A stretch of 64,000 nucleotides of DNA from Clarkia xantiana subsp. parviflora. Its lineage: Eukaryota; Streptophyta; Magnoliopsida; Myrtales; Onagraceae. A model generated the notes under the pieces. It was not told the origin of the DNA. It saw nothing but the letters and a program-made list of their open reading frames with translations, and ran no database searches. Shown here in pieces: positions 9,290 through 19,695 of this stretch. The translations under genes were made by a program, and so were the position numbers. The stretch lies in assembly GCA_036873135.1 (NCBI GenBank), contig JAPTYO010000034.1, forward strand, positions 1,140,978-1,204,977. Direction: 5' to 3'. How positions within the stretch are numbered: the stretch's first letter is position 1; each line of letters starts with the position of its first letter.

Positions 9290-10571
9290 TAAAAAATGAA
9301 AACACCTGTACTACTCTTTAACTTTACTATTCTAGGAATGCGACAACACAATACTTTTAATTTCTGATGATATATACTAACAAATTTTCAGTTTTTCGTT
9401 TTAAATTACTATTTTAAGTAAATATCACCTTTTATCAGCAATATATAAGGATCTTCTATAATATCCCGCAGTTTGCAAAATACGTGCTTCTCTCACTCTT
9501 ATTATATTATGCCCAATTGAGGTCGGCCGAAGTGGCGTGTTATGTTTAGACCCAAATGAGGTTAAGGTCGAGGTGGTCGACCTGAAAAAAACACGACTCA
9601 AACGTGGTCAAGGCCGAGGTGGTCGTGAGGATGTTGATGCAGTATAAAAGTGTGCTGATGATTCACCCAAAAGTTCGAACTTATGAGACAATTGGTTAAG
9701 ACACACGTCTTATTATTAACATGGTATCAGAGCGCATATGTTCTAGTCCGGTGACGCCATTTTGAAGAAAATATTAACATCCTATTAAAAAATGTGAAGC
9801 CCATTATATATGACCCATAGTTGCTCAAGTCTGAGGTGGTGGCCAGGCTGATATTCATAGCATGACCCATATTTGGTCAAGGTAGAGGTGACCGGAACCG
9901 GAAGATGTTGAAGCATAAGAGTGTGCCGATGCCTTCACCCACAAGTTCGAAATTATGAGACAGTTGAATAAGGCGCACGTCTTATTATCAACAGGTTTTA
10001 GGCTCTAATTTGTAAAATCGTTAACTGCTGTCTCAGATTTAAAATGTCGATATTCGGTATCCTAACTATTGACCGTGTTATTACCTGCTGTCTCAAATTT
10101 AAAACTTTTAACTATCAGATTGGTTGATTTACACTTTTCTCTGCAAAACCAAACTCACTTTTACAATGTTTAAACCTAATAACTTATGGTTCCTTCCTGT
10201 TTTGCTATGAAGGTTGCACTTTAGACTTTGAGCATGCGAACTACACAATCCTCAATAGCGAACGCAAAGGACCAGACTATCCACCTGCGCGTTGTTGCGA
10301 AGCTTCTAAGCACTTTGCATGCCCCTACTCTAACGAAATTAATGACATGAACACCGATTGTGCTACATTAATGTTCAAGTACATTGATCGTAACGGCACA
10401 TTCCCTCCCGATTATTTTGTAAACGAGTGTCAAGCTATTGATTGTTCTTCGGTTTTGCCTGCTTCTGAAACAGTAAACTCGACTGTAAACTCGACCGCTC
10501 ATGTATCTGCTAATCGAGCGACGTTCGTGGTTGCTGCAGTTTCTATGGTATCATTGTTGCAAATACTTTAA
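9290..10571 (+). pseudogene. LLG: LLG copy 3, broken: exons 1 and 2 missing, exon 3 degenerate
   Basis: Promoter-upstream sequence and TATA box (9442-9448) match copies 1 and 2 and the leader can be followed to about 9501. There a TRIM-like element replaces the start codon, signal peptide, intron 1, exon 2 and part of intron 2. Exon 3 remains open at 10213-10571 after a good acceptor and encodes the cysteine-rich domain and hydrophobic tail (ANRATFVVAAVSMVSLLQIL). One conserved cysteine is lost (SQCK in the other copies is SERK here) and DAFKQ has become EASKH, consistent with relaxed constraint. The tail shares the duplicated NST motif of copy 1. Without a signal peptide the product could not follow the LLG route. 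A distant replacement first exon cannot be excluded. Confidence 0.75.
9594..9993 (+). mobile_element. TRIM-like retrotransposon replacing the 5' part of LLG copy 3
   Basis: Two direct repeats of about 130 bp (about 9594-9721 and 9864-9993) share GTCAAGG/GAGGTG, AGTGTGC, AGTTCGAA and CACGTCTTATTAT. The first ends ATTATTAACA and is followed at once by TGGTATCAGAGCG (9722), the primer-binding site for initiator methionine tRNA, so the element is on the plus strand. A further partial repeat lies at 9505-9590. The internal part is about 140 bp with no coding sequence. Confidence 0.65.
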
Positions 10572-10689
10572 ACCATTGTTACAGAAATGGTTGTGGTTTC
10601 ACTTTGTTGTGTTGTGTCTTGATGTTCTTTTGTTGGTTCGTTCTGACAATGTAATTGATGAGTTGGTGAAACACGCAAAGTTATTCCTT

Positions 10690-10990
10690 GTTAAATTTGA
10701 CGGATTTTGGTCAATCATAAAATTTAACAAGCGTATTTAAAAAAGAGAAAAGAACGAAAGGACACTTCTGCTTCCCTTTTAACTTATGTCACTTAATGTG
10801 TATATACAATATTTTTACAAAATTGAGGTTCAATTTAACTTCGTTGGCATAAATATTCATGACTTGAATAAAATTCATACAAAAATTCATCAAATTTAAC
10901 AGAAAAAACGAACGGAAAAAAATAACAAAGCCTGAAACATGAAACACCTATTATTATCAATTTAAATCTGAAATATCTAAAAGCAACGTG
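10690..10990. repeat. Palindromic repeat downstream of LLG copy 3
   Basis: TTAAATTTGACGG near 10690 pairs with CATCAAATTTAACAG near 10887, as in the intron 2 repeats of copies 1 and 2. The interior shares the CACTTAATGTGTATATACA region with them. Non-coding. Confidence 0.5.
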
Positions 10991-11400
10991 ATGCAAATTT
11001 TACATTATAACTAGGGTTATAACCATATATATTAAACGATTTTAACCAGGACCGAAAAGACAAACGGTCTCAACTAACTGATCCTTAAACAGAATTAAGG
11101 AGTTCCGTTTTAAACGAACGTTTAATGATACTGAATTAGTCTTAATACATGACACGCGCAGGGAATTTGATTCCCTGCAATACCAAAAGGCTCTCCGTTA
11201 TAAGGTAACAAAAACCATATCGCCGCTTTTTAAGACAACGGCAAACTGATCACGCCGCATTATTCTTCTAAATTTTTTTCATTTATTTACATTTCGTGTT
11301 TGAAATCTGTAAACTGGTTATTTGGGTAAAACCCATTGCTAAAAAATTCTCCAAATGTCCAAACCATTGCTAAATCCTACATGTCAATTTTAAGACATCC
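10991..11400. other. Intergenic DNA between the LLG cluster and PSBQ
   Basis: No coding sequence, RNA gene or clear transposon was recognised. The right end probably merges into the PSBQ promoter. Confidence 0.4.
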
Positions 11401-11405
11401 CCTGC

Positions 11406-11474
11406 CACGTGGCTGAATCCAAGTGGCCTTGTCCATTTCCACCTTATCCAACCACTAAACGGCAGATAAGATAA
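11406..11474 (+). promoter_or_regulatory. Light-type promoter motifs upstream of PSBQ
   Basis: A G-box CACGTG lies at 11406-11411 (GCCACGTGGC context), a reverse I-box CCTTATCC near 11442-11449, and GATAAGATAA from 11465. G-box plus I-box/GATA combinations are characteristic of light-regulated nuclear photosynthesis genes, which fits the gene 90 bases downstream. Function is inferred from motif and position only. Confidence 0.6.
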
Positions 11475-11563
11475 TAATAGAGCTAGCTTCACACCACACG
11501 CACATATCACTCTGAAATATATTTACAACATCTCCCAACAAACTAAACCAAAAACAATTCGAT

Positions 11564-14369
11564 ATGGCTCAAGCTCTCACTTCAATGGCAGGTCTACGTG
11601 GCTCGTCTCCGGCAGCCCTGGACGGCACAAACCGCCAGTTGCTCGGCGGCGGCGGCGGCGGCGCCAAGGCCACCGCGGCTCGACCGGCGTTCACCGTGAG
11701 GGCGCAGCAGACTGAGCCGGAGACCAGCCGTAGGGCGGTGATGGGTCTCGTTGCGGCGGGGTTGGCTTCGGGTTCTTTTGTGCAGGCCGTGCTCGCGGCC
11801 GAACCGAGGTCCATCAAGGTGGGCCCACCTCCCGCGCTTTCCGGCGGATTGCGTAAGTCTCGATTGTAACGATACGGTCTTATACAAATCGAGTTAGAAG
11901 CAACTAATTAATATTAATATAAATTAGAGAGGTAAAAATATAAGGTTTTTAAAGATTAGATTGAGAGTTATTACAAATTTTATGGTAAAAATTGTATAAC
12001 ATAAAAAGTTTAGGGGTGGCAATTGTTCCGCTCGTCTTATACTAGATTCGTCCCTAGCCATATGAACGGATGTAATACGATTTAGGGTTAATATAGGTAT
12101 TTTAGTATTCGTTATTTGACAAATTTTGGCTATTAGTGTAACAATTTTTTTAAGAATTTTGGTGCAATGCGGTTGGAACTTGTACATATTTGGTACATTC
12201 GTTAGGGACGGTCATTGTTAATGTTGACCATTAAATAGTCATGTAATTTGCACGTAATTAGCTCCAAATTTTTATGTTACTTAGTTTAAAAATTCATTTT
12301 ATGCCACTAACTTTTTTTTTGTATAACATAGTCCATGAACTCGTTAGCTCGATTGACCTAGTCCAGGTCGAGCGAAAGATTAGGTCCGACCATCATTAGA
12401 GTCACCCGACCTAGCCGACCATGATTAGAGTTACTGGCCATGCTATTAGCCAGTTCATTGCACTTTCTGTATAAGGGAAATGTCATTTGCATATGACACT
12501 TGACATCCAAATTCGCACCAATCTCAAAACGAATAAAGTGAAAAGGCAGATATACCCTTTTAAAGTCTAACTAGCAAAATGCACTTTAAAAAAGTTTAGC
12601 TAATATATTTTATCAATAATCCAACCAAATTTAAATATAATATTTCAACCAACAATGTGTATATTTAAGCATACTTCAGCTAGCAATATATATTTTTATA
12701 TTATGGATACGTATTTAACAGAAAAAAATAGACGAAAAACGTAACGAAGCTACTTATCGAATTGCAGCCGGAACCGACAACTCGGATGAAGCTCGAGACT
12801 TTGCGCTACCACTGAAGAACAGGTTCTACCTGCAGCCGCTGTCACCGACGGAGGCGGCGGCGAGAGCGAAAGAGTCGGCCAAGGAAATCCTGAACGTGAA
12901 GACGTTGATCGACAAGAAGGCGTGGCCGTATGTCCAAAACGATCTCCGTCTCAGAGCTTCGTACCTTCGTTACGATCTCAACACCATCATCGGAGCTAAG
13001 CCCAAGGATGAGAAGAAGTCTCTCAAAGAGATCACAGGAAAGCTCTTCCAGACAATTGACAAAGTATGTTAATTTACTCTCGTTTATTTATCTGAAGTGT
13101 GATTTATAAGTGTTTTATAGCTCGAGTTTGTGTCGTGACAGACTGGTATTAGAGTTAGTTTAGGACCGTGATCGGGTTTGTAGGGAAATGACATTTGTCA
13201 GCGAGAGATAATAGCTAGTATCTGTTTGACAGTATGGGTATTTAAAAGTATCGACCGCTAGAATTCTGATCACATACCTCTGACGGAGGCTAAGATGATA
13301 GCTGCGTAGTGGGGTAGGTGATCAGAACTCCAATGGTCGATATTTTTAGATGCCAGACATAGTCGCCTGATTAGAAGACTATGTCTGGTGCGAATTCGGA
13401 CCAGGGTGATGCCTCTGACTCACTCTGGTCGATCAAATCTTTATATCAGTCATAACTCAATTGGTAGTGCGGTAATCGGGTCTGAAATGGGCTTATGTCA
13501 GTGTACAGACGAAGTTATAAATTCTATTCATAATCAAGAATTGAGTTAATTAGAGGTAAATAACTAATTTAAAAAAATATCATGGGCAAATGTAATATAT
13601 TTTATAAGGCCAAACTGATAATAGTTAACAATTTTAGGGTAAAATTGCACATTACAAAAAGATAAGGGGAAAATTGCCCCTAGTCCCGTGATGCCTTTGT
13701 CTCTGAACCAATGCAGAGTCTCTAACTAGGTGAATCGAGTTATGAGTTATTATTAGTTCATATTAACATTTCAAGTAAAGAGGTTATCTAAAATAAGTCT
13801 TATTTCAACTTAATTTTCCATTTGTTAGATTAAGAGAAATAATGAATCATGGATTAGGACATTACTTGCCACGCATGTGATGCAGATCTCTTGCCCTACT
13901 TTTCATGCCCCAGATTGTGTGTTACCGTTAAGATCTTGACACGTGTTCTGAGTGTTATTAACTTTTTATTTTTTTTAAAACCCTATTTGGATTTGTAAAC
14001 TCTAGAAGGAAAATATTTAATATTAGCACACATGTCAAGATCTTAACGGTGACATATGATTCGGGACAGGTGATCTGAATCCGCAAGATTCTATCCAAAA
14101 TGGAAGTAAAACGTAACAAAGCTAGCTATTTGTACGCTCAGGCGAGTTAAACTAACAAATTATTAAAAATAACGTTTCGACTAACAATTTTTATTTGAAA
14201 AAATTTCAATTAGTAATTTGATTATTATTTAAAAAAAATTAAATACTGAGTTTATTTTGTTCATGAGCAGCTGGATTATGCAGCAAAGACAAAGAGCAGC
14301 ACAGAGGCAGAGAAATACTATGCAGAGACTGTGTCGAGCTTGAACGATGTCCTAGCCAAACTGGGCTAA
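11564..14369 (+). CDS. PSBQ: PsbQ, 16-kDa oxygen-evolving enhancer protein 3 of photosystem II
   Basis: Predicted exons are 11564-11852, 12768-13063 and 14271-14369 (227 aa), with GT/AG junctions and matching phases. PsbQ is an extrinsic lumenal subunit that stabilises the manganese-calcium cluster of photosystem II. The N-terminus is a two-part transit peptide: a stroma-targeting stretch with a poly-glycine run (28-33), then a twin-arginine lumen signal ([18 protein letters not shown] at 56-57) with a processing site near residue 79, leaving a mature protein of about 148 residues starting EPRS, close to the family's usual size. Mature landmarks are [54 protein letters not shown] and the terminus LNDVLAKLG. 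Introns carry transposon relics; intron 2 is 1.2 kb. Nothing suggests damage. Confidence 0.96.
11853..12767. other. PSBQ intron 1
   Basis: A 915-bp AT-rich intron starting GTAAGT and ending TTGCAG. A loose inverted pairing between GTAGGTCGAGC-like and GACCTAG-like motifs near 12350-12420 hints at an old repeat, but no complete element was recognised. Confidence 0.6.
13125..13240 (+). mobile_element. Relic TRIM internal region in PSBQ intron 2
   Basis: CTGGTATTAGAG resembles a tRNA-Met primer-binding site and is followed by GGGTTTGTAGGGA and GAGATAATAGCT. The same blocks appear in the same order in the internal region of the intact TRIM at 15861-16365 read on its minus strand. The flanking LTRs are too decayed to delimit. 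Confidence 0.5.
13880..14090. repeat. MITE in PSBQ intron 2 (family with copies near 14.5, 35.9 and 38.8 kb)
   Basis: Imperfect inverted repeats pair TTACCGTTAAGATCTTGACA on the left with TGTCAAGATCTTAACGGTGA on the right. The same inverted core, with CAGATC-TGC-type ends, occurs at about 14510-14612 (partial), 35889-36100 and 38797-39018. Confidence 0.65.
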
Positions 14370-14674
14370 TTACATTATTATTAATTATTAATAATAAGAA
14401 GATAGCTACTCTTAATGTGTATTATTATTGCATTAATTTCACTTGCAGAGTTAATTTCCATGTAAGACATCCTGAGACTGAGACTTATGTTTAAATGCAG
14501 GTCATTCTTCTTGTATCATATATAAGGATACAGATCTTCTGCTCCACTCTTTATATTCCAGATTGTGCCTCACTGTTAAAATCTTGACACATGTCACGCG
14601 TGTAATTAATTTCGTAATTAATGCCGCCACCGTACATATTCACCTTCTTTATTTAAATTGGTTTTTAACCCGAT
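14370..14674. repeat. 3' flank of PSBQ with a partial MITE
   Basis: The 3' UTR region is followed at about 14510-14612 by one arm of the MITE family found in PSBQ intron 2 (GGATACAGATCTTCTGC and GTTAAAATCTTGACACATGT). No gene is present. Confidence 0.5.
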
Positions 14675-15281
14675 GCTAAAGGTACTTTTCATACCACATG
14701 TTTGACCGAATGTGGCTTTTAGTACTGGATGTTTAGTTTTGTATACTTTTGGTACCAAACGTTTGAAAAAATGTGGCTTTTGGTACATCCGTTAGTTGGC
14801 CGTTAGTTTCGGCCGTTAAATGACATGTGCAAGTCACGTGATCGACTCTAAACTTTTAATTTTGTTCAATTTAGTCCCTCAAATATATTCATAACCTTTA
14901 TTTTGTTTAACTTAGTCATAACACTTCAAAATCGGACCCAATTAAACCAATCGAATTCAATTGACATAGCCCCATTTGGGTCAAATTTACCCAATTGGGG
15001 ATAGGTCCCAATTGGGTTCGATTTTGAAGCTTTATGACTAAATTAAACAAAATAAAAGTTATGAATATATTTGAGGGACTAAATTGAACAAAATTAAAAG
15101 TTTAGAGTCGATCACGTGACTTGCACATTTCATTTAACGGGCAAAACTAACGGCCAACTAACGGATGTACCAAAAGACACATTTTTTCAAATGTTTGGTA
15201 CCAAAAGTATACAAAACCAAACATCCGGTACTAAAAGCCACATTCGGTCAAACATGTGGTATGAAAAGTAACTTTAACCCT
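14675..15281. mobile_element. Foldback (long inverted repeat) element
   Basis: About 600 bp forming one long imperfect palindrome: the left part from TACTTTTCATACCACATG is mirrored by CATGTGGTATGAAAAGTA at the right, with continuous pairing through the GTCACGTGATC and TTTGTTCAATTTAGTCCCTC blocks to a centre near 14985. Related arms occur at 18330-19140 and 36770-37090. Non-coding; superfamily uncertain, and no clear target duplication was found. Confidence 0.75.
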
Positions 15282-15860
15282 AATAATAATAATTAGAGAG
15301 CATTCCATAATCCATTTCTAATATTTGTGTGCTTTTCAAATATATATATTCATTAAATCAACGTTATCTACATCGAACCAACTACAGTTGACCTGATGGG
15401 GTAAATGGGAAGTGAAAAATAAATTAAAATATGGAAAACGATTTATAATTGAATTAAAGTTTAGGTTCACATTTGATTATATACTAATAATTATGAACAG
15501 TACGCAAACTATTACTTACTATGCAAATTGCAAAACAAATTGCCCGACTCAGATGGTTGATATAGTATAAGAGTGTGCTAAATGTATTTATTCATAAGTT
15601 TATACTTATGTGATAACTAGTTAAGAGTTAAGACGCAAGTCTCAATGCTGGGCCCAAAGAAATGTTGGGCTCACTGCAGAGGAAGCTTACTACTCAACTT
15701 TTACAGCAATTAATATAAATTTGAAATTATAAAGAAAATATTTGATTGTAAGTAATATTTGAAATTGTTATAAAAAAAAATTAATATTTGAAATATAATT
15801 CTTCTTTTTATATTTGTCATTCTTGACCATCACATAAACATCAATTATTGTTTCATTTTT
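15282..15860. repeat. Intergenic DNA with a decayed TRIM LTR fragment
   Basis: At about 15550-15650 the sequence (GTTGATATAGTATAAGAGTGTGCT, split by mutations, then ACTTATGTGATAA and AAGACGCAAGTCT) resembles the LTR of the TRIM at 9594-9993. The rest is AT-rich with nothing recognised. Confidence 0.4.
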
Positions 15861-16365
15861 TGTCACGACAGTTTCCACTAGTCCAACCTAGCTTGATTGA
15901 GCTTGTTGTTCTCATTTTGGGTCTGGAAAAAGATGAATTACTATTGGTCTTGAGTCGTACTCATCTTGCTTATTATGGGTCGAATACATTATTTCCAACT
16001 AATGTGGTACAAATATGAGGTATTACAATATATCATTTAATTTGCACTACGCCTAGTCGGAATTCTAGGGGTCTTTCAGATACCAGTTAGTGTGAAACAG
16101 ACACCAGCTATTATCTCCCGCTTGCAAGGGTCCTATCCCTACAAGCCTGATTATAGTCTCAATGCAACTCTGATACCATTTTGTCACGCCCCAAACCCGA
16201 GCAACTGTCCCCAATAGTCCAACTCAGTCTAACTGAGTTCGTTGTTCTCACTTGGACCCAGAAAATAATGAATTCATATTGGGTTTGAGTAGAACATCTC
16301 TTACTTATTAAGACTCCAAATATTATCTTTCCAACAAACGTGATACAAAATTACAGGGTATTACA
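15861..16365 (-). mobile_element. TRIM retrotransposon, complete
   Basis: Two LTRs with TG/CA ends, 15861-16027 (167 bp) and 16182-16365 (184 bp), share TGTCACG at the start, GTTGTTCTCA inside and GGTATTACA at the end. Three bases inside the right LTR, on the minus strand, lies TGGTATCAGAGTTGC, an initiator methionine tRNA primer-binding site. The 154-bp internal region has no coding capacity. Flanks TTTTT and TTTCT may be a decayed 5-bp target duplication. Confidence 0.85.
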
Positions 16366-16475
16366 TTTCTCATTCTCTATTCTTATTTTATATTTTTCAT
16401 TAGTTATTTGATTAAGGGTTCTTGGATCAGTTTACTGTTGAAGGCGCGTAGTTTTGATCTAAATATTATTATTGT

Positions 16476-16479
<4 letters not shown>

Positions 16480-16519
<40 letters not shown>
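16480..16519. repeat. (TA)n microsatellite
   Basis: About 40 bases of uninterrupted TA dinucleotide. Confidence 0.95.
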
Positions 16520-16522
<3 letters not shown>

Positions 16523-17340
16523 ATTCTAGAAAAAAAATCCTTAAAAAATATATTTTATAAATTTATTTAGAGTTTGTTTTGTATATATAAGTATAAGAAT
16601 CATCGCTCTTATTAATTTTACGCTATCTTTGTTTTCTATAATATATAATTTCATTCTCATTAAATTTTTGTGTTTTTACGAAATCTCGCGCGGCTCGTGA
16701 ATAAAACACCTAACTTTTATATTCATTTAGATATTATTTCTTCCGCGCTATGTGCGGGGGTTATCATAATATTTCTAAACTTGGATAATAAATAGACACT
16801 TAATGATAACACTTTGCTCACACATTAACTAACATACATTTTAGAACGTAACCCATATTTAAAACAAATGGTAAGTTATTAATTTAACTTTTGTATGTAT
16901 ATATATATTAGCAAAAAGTGCAAAGGTTTAGTGTACTTTTTTAGTTTTAAGTTGATAGTTTACCCTTATTTTGTTAGTACAAATTTTAATATAATGATTT
17001 CATATTTATTAAGACAATGCCACTTTCCTCAACACATTCTAGCAACAAGCTAAAAAAATGAAGGAACTTCCTCTACATGTACACAAACAACAAGTTAACG
17101 TAGAAATCAAGAAACATAACGACCATCGCGATTGTTTTCTCGTCTCCTTCCTTTTTTATTAAGATATATTAACTAATTGTTTATTTTATTTTTTGTTGAC
17201 TTAACTTATTTTAATTAATATTTATAATTTAATTATTGTAAGTATGGCTATAATTAACTTAAATTCATTTTCTCACAATGTGGATGAAAAGAATGTGGAA
17301 AATGAATCTAAGTCAATGATATCAACACATAAAATAGTTA
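16520..17340. other. Intergenic AT-rich DNA with a GC-rich hairpin
   Basis: No gene is visible. A short hairpin CCGCGCTATGTGCGGG at about 16743-16758 in an otherwise AT-rich stretch, followed 16-20 bases later by CTAA, resembles a Helitron 3' end, but no 5' end was identified. Confidence 0.3.
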
Positions 17341-17515
17341 AACAATATAATATGGTGCAACGGTTCAACATTTAATCAAAGGTTGAGGGTTTAAACCCTG
17401 TCGGTGATCATGAGAATGAAAATATATTCATGACCAACACCTTATCCCATATGGACTGACCCCTGTATGAGTTGAGATTATTTTACGTGTGAAGTAAGCA
17501 TGTTAAGAGTGCAAA
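17341..17515 (+). repeat. tRNA-derived SINE-like element
   Basis: An A-box-like TGGTGCAACGG at 17353-17363 and a B-box-like GAGGGTTTAAACCC about 35 bases later match a polymerase III promoter layout, and the following ATGACCAACACCTT block resembles the body of the SINE at 775-976. No clear poly(A) tail. Confidence 0.4.
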
Positions 17516-17934
17516 AACTTACACTAGTTAAAGTTTCAATTATCACTAAAAGGAAAATGGAAAAATAACTTAATTGATACATCAATTATATGTAATTTTG
17601 ATAACTCAATTATTATTATTTTGGTTATTTGGAATCTCACTTATCCGAACTGTAATTTATGAATCACTCATGGCTCATTCATCTAGATAGAGGTTTATCG
17701 GGGCTGCTAAACCCAGTTGGGAGATCACATCTGGCATGAAACTGAGCCAGGGCAAACTGATCAAAACTTTAAATTGGTCATGTCTTAACTGACTGAGCCA
17801 AGAGGGTCGCCCCGACTTGAGTTTGAACTAAACATGATCTCCTATTTGGCACGAGTTGTGATCACTTCGGTCCTATAACTATATAAATCAAGGCATGCGA
17901 AATTGCTAATTAATTAAAAAATCATAACTCAATG

Positions 17935-18065
17935 TTGGTTGGACAACTGGTAAAGCGAGTTGTGTTCCCAGAGGCAGATCTGATGTCGAATCCCGCTGAA
18001 AATGCCTCATTCACGAGGATTTTAATTTAACGTTAAGCTCCCAACTTAAAATAAACAATAAAAAA
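17935..18065 (+). repeat. tRNA-derived SINE, second family, plus orientation
   Basis: GTTGGTTGGACAACTGGTAA (A-box region), then GCGAGTTGTGTTCC and GATGTCGAATCCC (B-box) mimic a tRNA gene but lack a closing acceptor stem. The same order occurs on the opposite strand at about 19555-19695, sharing AACTGGTAAAGCGAGTTGTG. An A-rich stretch follows. Confidence 0.5.
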
Positions 18066-18329
18066 ACTAAAAAAATCATAAGAATAATAATTAATGTACC
18101 AAAATGACCTACATTCTCCTAGTAAAAAACGTTAAATCACAAGAAAACAAACATCAACAACAAGTGATGAGGTTCCTTAAATTACCCTTTTCACTATGAA
18201 TGTAAGTGACTGGCTGTACGGAGAGAATCAGACAAGACAAGACAATCCAAGCAAAGCAAACAATAATGTCACGTCGGTCACACTGTAAATAATTCGAAAC
18301 TTCCATGTAATAACTAATAAGTAAAGGTT

Positions 18330-19140
18330 AACAGGTCTTTTGGTTTATGATATTTGACCACTTTTGAATTTTGGTACATAATGTTTTTTTTTGCCTAATT
18401 TTGGTACCATATGTTTGCAGATTTTTCTAGTTTTGATCCGACCGTTGCATTCCGTCCATTTTTTGACATGTGTAAGTCACGTGATCCACCCTAAACTTTC
18501 AATTTTGTTCAATTTAGTCCCTTTAATACTTTCCTAACTTTTTTTGTTCAATTTAGTCCCGAAGTTTCAAAATTGACCCCAATAGGACAACTATTGAGAT
18601 TTTGAAACTTCGGGACTAAATTGAAAAAATAAAGTTAATAAAGTATTAGATGGACTAAATTGAACAAAATTGAAAGTTCAGGGTGGATCACGTGATTTGC
18701 ACATGTCAAAAAATGGACGGAATGCAACGGTCGGACTAAAACTAGAAAAATCTGCAAACACAATTTTGAAACTTCGGGACTAAATTGAACAAAAAAAGTT
18801 AGGAAAATATTAGAGGGACTAAATTGAACAAAATTGAAAGTTTTGAGTGGATCACGTGACTTGCACATGTCAAAAAATGGACGGAATGCAACGGTCGGAC
18901 CAAAACTAGAAAAATCTGCAAACATATGGCATCAAAACTAGGAAAAAAAAACATTATGGATCAAAACCCAAAATTGGTCATTGGTGAATCACGTGACTTG
19001 CACATGTAAAAAAATGGACGACATGTAACGGTCGGACCAAAACTAGAAAAATTTGCAAACATATGGTATCAAAACTAGAAGAAAAAAACATTATAGACCA
19101 AAACTCAAAATTGGTCAAACATTACGGACCAAAAGACATA
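18330..19140. mobile_element. Asymmetric foldback element with a multiplied right arm
   Basis: One left arm (about 18330-18590) contains TTTTGACATGTG, GTCACGTGATC and CAATTTAGTCCC. It is followed by successive inverted copies of the arm, near 18600-18760, 18760-18960 and 18970-19140, each with GATCACGTGA or AATCACGTGA, TGCACATGT, ATGGACG and CGGTCGGAC. Related to the element at 14675-15281. Non-coding; each arm carries a CACGTG palindrome. Confidence 0.75.
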
Positions 19141-19554
19141 TTAACCCAATAATTAATAACCCACCTGAGCTGAGAGAGAATCTATGTTGCTTCTTCTGTG
19201 AGTCACTGTGGTGGCAAATGGCAGCAGCAGCTTCCTTGCTCATCTCTACTCGTCGTTTCGTCTGGGGCTTCTTCTGCATGAAGCATGCAACTGAAAAGCT
19301 GCTTCAGTTTCCAACTTTTGACTTAACTTTTTCAGAAACTTCTTTCTATCTGGCCATGCATTGCATGGCATCCAAAATGGAACATCTTTTGAGGTTACTT
19401 GTCATGTCATGACATGATGTAAGAGTGATTATATGGATTTTGTAACATATAGCCGCGCTTTATCCATTAATCAGATCCATTAATCAAATGTCAGATATTT
19501 AAATTTCGCTGAAATTTCGGAAATGATTATATGGATTTTGTGTACTTTTTTTTT
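19141..19554. other. Intergenic DNA with a short unassigned ORF
   Basis: An ATG at 19218 opens a 64-codon frame ending at 19412 (begins MAAAASLLISTRR). It resembles no family I know, has no supporting promoter or homologous copy in the window, and may be chance. Confidence 0.2.
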
Positions 19555-19695
19555 TAATATATTTACATTGCTTTCGCAAGTTCGGACCGGGAACGTTAAT
19601 GTTGAAGTCCTCCCCAAGACGGTGTCTCCGGCGGGTTTCGACCTCGGGTCGCCTACAAGGAACACAACTCGCTTTACCAGTTTGTGTACTATGGT
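19555..19695 (-). repeat. tRNA-derived SINE, second family, minus orientation
   Basis: On the minus strand it reads AACTGGTAAAGCGAGTTGTG then GAGGTCGAAACCC, matching the plus-orientation copy near 17935. The flanking phrase TCCATTAATCAGAT plus TTTAAATTTCGCTGAAATTTCGG-type sequence occurs on both sides (near 19460-19510 and 19710-19760), suggesting that the SINE split a short direct duplication. Confidence 0.5.

Noticed and set aside
11569..11887. Minus-strand open frames over PSBQ exon 1
   Set aside because: Shadows of the GC-rich transit peptide coding region.
17935..18010. Candidate tRNA gene
   Set aside because: A- and B-boxes are present but no acceptor stem closes the fold, and a related copy exists nearby in reverse; better explained as a SINE.
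19218..19412. 64-codon open frame beginning MAAAASLLIS
   Set aside because: No family resemblance, no promoter evidence and no splice context; left as unassigned sequence.
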